NCBI GenBank assembly: GCA_028673005.1
Contig: CM054114.1
Coordinates: forward strand, 10,757,108-10,821,107
Direction: 5' to 3'
Length of the DNA: 64,000 bases
From: Tanypteryx hageni
Lineage: Eukaryota; Arthropoda; Insecta; Odonata; Petaluridae
Part shown: positions 58,329-64,000 of the stretch, piece by piece
Numbering within the stretch: position 1 is the first letter of the stretch
Layout of the letters: each line of letters begins with the position of its first letter
Program-made: the position numbers and the translations under genes
The notes under the pieces: generated by a model
Told to the model about the DNA's origin: nothing
Seen by the model: only the letters and a program-made list of their open reading frames with translations
Databases searched by the model: none

Positions 58329-58939
58329 CGTCTATTCTGACGACTAAGTTAATATAATTTTTATTACGATGACTTAAAATGTAGAAAATGTGAACTCTTT
58401 TCTGATATTGGGCGTAATTGTCTCTTGATTGGAAAATATTATCACCAAATAAAATTTTAAGAAGTTAACATTGGTCGTGTTTGATGAAATGTGTTCATGA
58501 TACGTGTAATTGGAAAATAAAGGCTTAATACCGTATAAGTGTGGTAAAAGTAATAAAATATGATTTTTCCGAAATTACGATGCATCTGTTTTTTATATTG
58601 TTGTATTCGTCGAAATTTTAGTTCCTCTGTTTCGTTCAAGTTAGTGAGGCTTTTTTTTCAACTTAAGGTTTTGACCACCCATCTCCGAAGCCATTCTAAT
58701 TCCAAAATGATCTCATGTTCTCATGAAAAAACCGCCACCGTCGAAGAGGCCTCCGAATTGCCCTGGCCACATCCCATGGCAACAAAAAAGAAAAAAAATG
58801 AAAGCGCCATAAATTTAAAATAATGACGAATAATTACACTTTGAAATGTATAAACGCTTGCAACGCAATTGTTTGTTATTGCCGCCATGCCTTTGCTCTT
58901 TCTACGGCAAGAGGTTTTTGGAGGAGGGGAAATATTTTT
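58327..58939. other. Non-coding, nothing recognised
   Basis: AT-rich to moderately GC. Frames at 58560-58823 and 58721-58972 overlap on opposite strands without recognisable domains. Confidence 0.45.
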
Positions 58940-61190
58940 TACTTTCGGAGATGGCGTACATCGCACACACACACATACAGACGGAGGGAGAGAGAGGTTG
59001 GTAGTAGGATAAGAGGTATGGAGAAGGGGGAAGTGGGAGAGATAGAGAGAGAGAGATGCGGAGGGGGAAAAAGGCAGCGAGATAGAGGGAGAAAGAGAGG
59101 GAGCTTAGTTTCAGGATCGGATGAAAAACTCAACATAGCCCCAAAGGAATTGTCCAGTGCCGCAGGAAAAAAAGCCTTATAAAGGAAAGAGATGTGAGCG
59201 CGTGTGTGTGTAGCAACGAGGAAGATGAAGAGCAGGAGAGGGAGTGGAAAGGAGTGGGGGAGGAAGGAATGTCGGGAGAGAGAGGAATGGGGGTTGGAAG
59301 GAGAGAGAGAGAAAGGGAAAGAGAGAGTGCGCGGGAGGGAAGGAGGAGAGAGAGGGAAAGAGGAGAGAGAGGGGAGGTAGAGAGCGGAAAATTGCAGACA
59401 AAACACTTTTTCGGGTAGATAAAACTCATTAATGGAGGGGGGGGGAGAGGAGGAAGATTCGTTAGAGGTGGAGATTCCGGGAAAGGGAGAATGGGGAACA
59501 TGGATGGTAGTGCTGGTTTAGAATTCATATTGGAATATAGAAGAGATGTGGCCCATTCAAGAAAAGCAAAGTTAGGATGGAATCTAGAGGAAGCTGCTGT
59601 CGAAATCACAACAGAAAAGGAATGTTGTGACTGAGAAAACGGAGTGTTGAGGCAGTAAAGATGGAATAATGAGTGGGAGGAAAGAGATAAATGGAGAAGA
59701 GTGAGGGAATGACCGCCGGGAAAAGGAAAAGAGCGATTTTTTCAGGTTAAGAATGCGCCCCAACGGGTGGAAGGACGGGAAGAAGGGAAGTTGGAGGGTT
59801 TGGCAAAGGCGATTGGCAATTGAAGGTGAAAGGGATGGGCGGTGGCGAAAAAAATCGGAAGTAAAAGGGTAGAAACCGGTTCCGTGCAGGCAAGAAACGA
59901 TTAAAAGAAAATCAAACAAACAAATAGAAAGGCCCGATAGTTTAAAGAAAATAGAACGAGTTGTGGGAGGCGTCGTGTAAAAGATATGTATGATAGTGAG
60001 AAAATAGGGAAGAAATGAAGAGTAAGAGAGAGGAAAGAGAGAGAGGAAAGAGAGAGAGGAGTGTAGGCGGAGCGCACGGAGGGAGGGGTAATGAATGGGG
60101 GGAGGAGTTGGAGAAGAATGGAGTGAGGGAGGGGGCGGAGAGAGATGAATGGGCGAGGAGGGAGGGAGAGATAGGTGAGGGGGGATGTTGGGGGTCTCGC
60201 GGAGGCGGAGGAAGGGGTTTCGGCGGTTTGGAATCTCTGAAGGATAGAGAAAGAAGAGAAGGAATCAGCCAGCATATTATCGGACCCGCATGCAGTTTTT
60301 CCCGGGGCGGTTACTGCTCCGCCATTTTAGTCTCGCCCTCCTCCGCCCCCTCCCTCGCCCCTACATCACCCCGCCACCGCGCCAGCCACTCCGTCTTCCA
60401 CGGGAATGAAAACACCCCTTTCGGAGGCCTCCCCCCACTTCTCCCCCTCCTTTCTCCCCCACCTACGCCCCCTCCCCCTCCTCCTTCGCGGAAACCCTTC
60501 CACCTAAACCTCTTCCACTCTTTTTTTATCCTTCCCCTCCCCTCCTCCCCCACCCTGCATTCGTTCCCTTAATTTTACCTCCCCTCCCTTCCGTCCATTC
60601 TTTTATTTTTGGTCCTCTTGTTTCATTCTCGAAAAAAATTATTTTTTCATCCATCCCTCTTTTTTCTTTCTCATTTTACTGCCCGCAAACCCTTCTCTCT
60701 CTCTCCCTCTTTCTCCCAACTCCATCCCATCCCTCTCTCTCTCTCCCTTCTAGTCCCTTTCTCTTCCCTCCTGCCCCCGGATACTCCCATCTACTGCCCG
60801 CCTTAATATATGCGAACAGAATTATTCTCTTCAAGAGTACCCAAAATATGCGAGCGTTTCCCAGGGTACAATGGAAACAGGGAGGGTGGAAAAATTACGA
60901 ATTTTTTTAAACTCCCACCCAGGTGACTCCTATAACCCTTCCTTCCCTCCTCCATATCTCCCGCACCTCCTCGTTCTCCAACATCTCCTCCCTCTCTATT
61001 GCCTCCTCCCTTTCTCCTCCCTCGCCCCTTTCGTTATAATTCTTTACACTCTTTGTCCAGAATTATTATTATTATTACTATTGTTTTTTCGCCATTCCGG
61101 ATTTTCTTCGTTGCGGGTGTTGCAGTGAGGCAATGAGAAATTGATATGAGACTCTTCTCTTCCTCTCTCTTTTCCTCTGGTTCTCTCTCT
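58940..61190. other. Long purine-rich then pyrimidine-rich GC-richer block
   Basis: From about 58980 to 60260 the plus strand is GA/GGA-rich (GAGAGAGAG and GGAGGG runs). From about 60310 to 61030 it is CT/CCT-rich. The strand switch in purine skew lies near 60270-60320, in a CpG-rich stretch. Open frames up to 185 codons translate to Arg/Glu/Gly or Pro/Ser/Leu low-complexity on both strands, so I do not call genes. It may be a promoter-proximal or UTR region of a gene outside the window, or a simple-sequence domain. Confidence 0.4.
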
Positions 61191-61208
61191 CTCGCCAAAA
61201 ATGCGGCT

Positions 61209-61260
61209 CAGGGCTGGATTTACCTCTCGCGCTGATGTAGCTACAATTGTGTCCTCGTTC
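61209..61260. mobile_element. Isolated hAT-like terminus
   Basis: CAGGGCTGGATTTACCTCTC starts a short stretch resembling the end of animal hAT elements. No partner end or duplication was found. Confidence 0.2.
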
Positions 61261-62640
61261 TTTGCTCGCTGGTTCCGGAAAAAAGGGTATAGCTATATGA
61301 GAATCGGTGACGTCACAGAATTTAAATTCCTACGGATTTGGTAATTGTACCGGTGATAATCGACGGTTATGCTAAGCTTGTTATAGTTCTCGTTGGGAGT
61401 GAGATTAAACCATTATTAGAGAACTGATAATGCCATCCAAGCAAATCACATCCTTTGACGATTGAACCCCGTCGCTGCCATATCAAAAAGTCGCAACTTA
61501 CGAATGTTTACGGTTCATTAATATTTATCGTTGATATAGCAATTAAGAATTATATTTAATCATTTTTGTTAAAACCGCCGATCAAATCACTCTTCAGAAA
61601 TCTCACTCTGGTTAACCTGTCGTTTTACATTAAAACTATTTCCCATGAATTTTACTTTTTTCTACTTTGCTTGCTAACTAAAATCTAACGATTGAAATAC
61701 ATAGTTTTTATTTCATTTTCGAATCTCTATTTCAGTCTTTTTAAAAACACAACATTTTAAAGTCTTACGTAGTTTTTCTGTAAGTTATTTGAAATACGTA
61801 ATCGTAAATAGGTACTAGGTTACTGATACGAAAATTGACGATCATACGTGAGTTGAAAAATTCTAATAAATTTCATATAAGTATTGGAAAACGTTTTAAA
61901 ATATAAGAATACCTATATTTGATTGATAAGGTATAATAAGTAGCATTTAACATCAATTTTCTGAATGCATGCGATAACGTTACAGATGGGATCAGTATCG
62001 GTGTTATTATTATAATTTTTTTATTCAGAGCAAAAAAATTAATCAAACGTTAAAATAATTGTTCATTCATTTATTTTAATAACTGCGGTTTTGAAACTCC
62101 TCTGCGACTTAATTTCCGGCGCTCGATATTAGTTTCAATTTTCAGAGAGTTATAACTGAAAGCTCTTTAAATGCTTATCTTATAAATTGAAGAAAAATAT
62201 TTTTAAATTCTTACGGAAATATATGGTTCATGTCGGGTACAATGTTTGAATTTTATATGAGAATGGTGTGTATTTTTTTGTGTTTTAAGATTCTCCTTTT
62301 CATGAAACGAACTTTTGTTTCACCTGATTAAATCGACGAACCTTAATTAGCGGATAGTAAAAGATCCAGGAAATAGACTCACTTGTTACGAGAAAATTCT
62401 TCATCTGAGATCCAAGCCGAGGATGATACAATTATATTTTAAATATTGACGATACGAGAAAAATAAGTGTAGACAAAATTGATTAAATCATATATTCGGA
62501 TCAAAGTCATAATTTGCCACCAATAAAACCCTAAAGATTATTTAAGTTTTCTTTACCACGTTTTCTAAAAAGAAAAAACGAGCTTATTTGATCACTCTCT
62601 GTTTATCTGTCCGTCTGTGGATAACAAGTTTTTGTTTTAA
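61261..62640. other. AT-rich non-coding sequence, nothing recognised
   Basis: No domain-like frames. A TGACGTCA at 61308-61315 is a CRE-like palindrome, but single occurrences are expected by chance. Confidence 0.5.
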
Positions 62641-62650
62641 GATATAGTTG

Positions 62651-62960
62651 GAAAATTCTTTTTGAAATAGACAGCTATTACAATTCATTAAGTTTCTACT
62701 GAATAAACTTTCACGGTGGTTTGTACAATTTCCGCTAGGTGGCATCAAATTCGGAAAATTCAAAACTTTGTAAAAAATATTGTAGACAAACTACTGAAAA
62801 TATTAGAAAATTTCTTTTTGAATAAGATAGCTCTTATCAATCTATAAACTTTCCACCATTTGAGTTTTCATGTAGTTCATAGATTTTCCGCTAGATGTCT
62901 TCGATTTTAAAATTTTGAAAAATTTGAAGTGGTATTATATTCAAACTACAGAAGCTAGAG
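62651..62960. repeat. Diverged tandem duplication, period about 155 bp
   Basis: GAAAATTCTTTTTGAAATAG at 62651 and GAAAATTTCTTTTTGAATA at 62806 start two similar units. Both contain ATAAACTTTC, a TTTCCGCTAG-TG segment and an AAAATT-AAAA stretch. The units are diverged but in register. Confidence 0.6.
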
Positions 62961-64000
62961 GAGTGAAGTTTTCATTGATGGGAAAATGTTAATGAGGATC
63001 TATATTTAAACAGTGCGAGTTTCTATTAGTTTGAGGCAAATCAGAATCCTAAGAATCTTTTAAGAAAACATGCTTCCATCTCCTGATTTAGCAAGGTTAT
63101 CTTACTGTTTGATACTGGTAGATTTCCGGCCCTAGTCAACTCTTGCGGAGGACTCGGGCCTTTCGGCTCTCAATTCCAACCTAAGCTTCTTATATGCAAT
63201 ATTAAAGCAATTTAAGTTATAACGTGCTTTAAAATATCACCTTATAGACCAAATTATCGTGTATTTTTCATCTTTGCCCGGATTTAATACCTGTGTTTGT
63301 GCATTTTAAACTTTAAAGGTAAGAAAAATATTTTCTTTTCAACTGCAAACAATATTACACTTTTTATTTGACAATTATTTAAACAAAATTTAAATTAAAT
63401 ACATATATTTTGTATCTGTTTATTGGTTGCAACAAAAATTTTCTTTTACAGTCATTCATTTATTGCCATTTCCAAGGCAACATACATGTTTATTTACTTG
63501 AAACTGTTGAGAGAAAGTAATTGTTGTAATTTACTCTGAATAATTGTTGCTAAACGATTGTTTTTGCATTAGGTATATATCCTTTGTTAGATTTTGTATC
63601 GTTAAGTTTTAGTTTTTCGTAAAATTGCCTTTGGAAATCCTTCAGACGTAGTTCGCTATTTCCTATCGTAAGTTTTATCTTAAATTTTGCTGGTAATTTT
63701 CTAAGCCGGTCATTTAATTTAGAAATTCATATAAATTTGGTTCAATTCTGAAACGAATGAATCAATTACTTATTTGATAGTAGTGAATAGGAGGTAGTTC
63801 AATTCCATTCCGGTAGAAACAGGGTTGTTAGTTCTCGGCAACCAATCATATTCCGGAAAGACAAACAGAAATAGTCACACTTTCTCCATTTTAGTATGTT
63901 ATGCGATATCATTTTTAAATATTGCGACATAATTAAAATAACTCTATTCTCCTATATCCAAATTATTCGTATACTTTTGCGTGATTTAAATTTCGCGCAA
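62961..64000. other. AT-rich non-coding sequence, nothing recognised
   Basis: No recognisable gene, repeat or RNA to the end of the window. Confidence 0.5.

Noticed and set aside
58939..60572. Several open frames of 110-185 codons on both strands
   Set aside because: Same reason: translations are simple-sequence (Leu/Ser/Pro or Glu/Arg/Gly) and overlap on opposite strands.
61308..61315. CRE-like TGACGTCA regulatory site
   Set aside because: A single 8-bp word without promoter context is expected by chance in 64 kb. Similar words near 44 kb lie in apparent repeat sequence.

Overview
The window looks like eukaryotic, most probably arthropod, nuclear DNA. The background is strongly AT-rich and non-coding, long (TA)n tracts recur, and animal-type transposons are abundant (hAT, piggyBac, PIF/Harbinger, non-LTR retrotransposons, tRNA-derived SINE). 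I could not identify a complete host gene and cannot name the species. There is no operon structure, rRNA, CRISPR array or convincing functional tRNA gene. No previously undescribed biochemical system was recognised; the interest lies in the layered history of mobile elements and in several palindromic or terminal-inverted-repeat families.

Layout. 1-3 kb: a GC- and CpG-richer purine/pyrimidine block (540-1680), then a (TA)n tract. 3.2-6 kb: hAT-like non-autonomous pieces, a tRNA-like fold-back repeat, a 250-bp inverted-repeat element and a 45-bp tandem array. 6-9.9 kb: nothing recognised. 9.95-12.43 kb: a degenerate piggyBac element. 14.4-16.6 kb: two weak exon-like segments on the minus strand. 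17.2-21 kb: a hAT remnant, a 5'-truncated LINE (copy A), a small repeat with a hairpin, and an internally deleted PIF/Harbinger element in which a transposase fragment and a MADF-domain gene converge. 23.06-27.04 kb: a nested structure. An old short hAT-like element (8-bp duplication CTTTAGAT) was entered 5 bp from its end by a 3.6-kb hAT (8-bp duplication GATCAGGG), which itself carries a LINE 3' end. 28.7 kb: a 135-bp imperfect inverted repeat. 31-31.5 kb: a repeat bracketed by (TA)n, and a 57-codon GC-rich reading frame. 36 kb: a tRNA-headed SINE with a 13-bp target duplication. 45.8-51.1 kb: a second LINE copy (copy B), split by at least three later insertions. 53.5 kb: a third LINE reverse-transcriptase fragment. 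57.9-58.3 kb: a perfect 153-bp inverted repeat with a 31-bp loop, flanked on both sides by (TA)n. 58.9-61.2 kb: a long purine-rich then pyrimidine-rich GC-richer block. 61.2-64 kb: AT-rich with a diverged duplication.

How the parts relate. Every recognisable protein-coding segment belongs to a mobile element, and all of them are broken by stops, frameshifts or truncation. The repeats therefore work together only as an insertion record: LINE copy B and the hAT nest at 23-27 kb let several elements be ordered in time. GC-rich blocks near both ends may mark regulatory regions or 5' exons of genes lying mostly outside the window; this is inference only.
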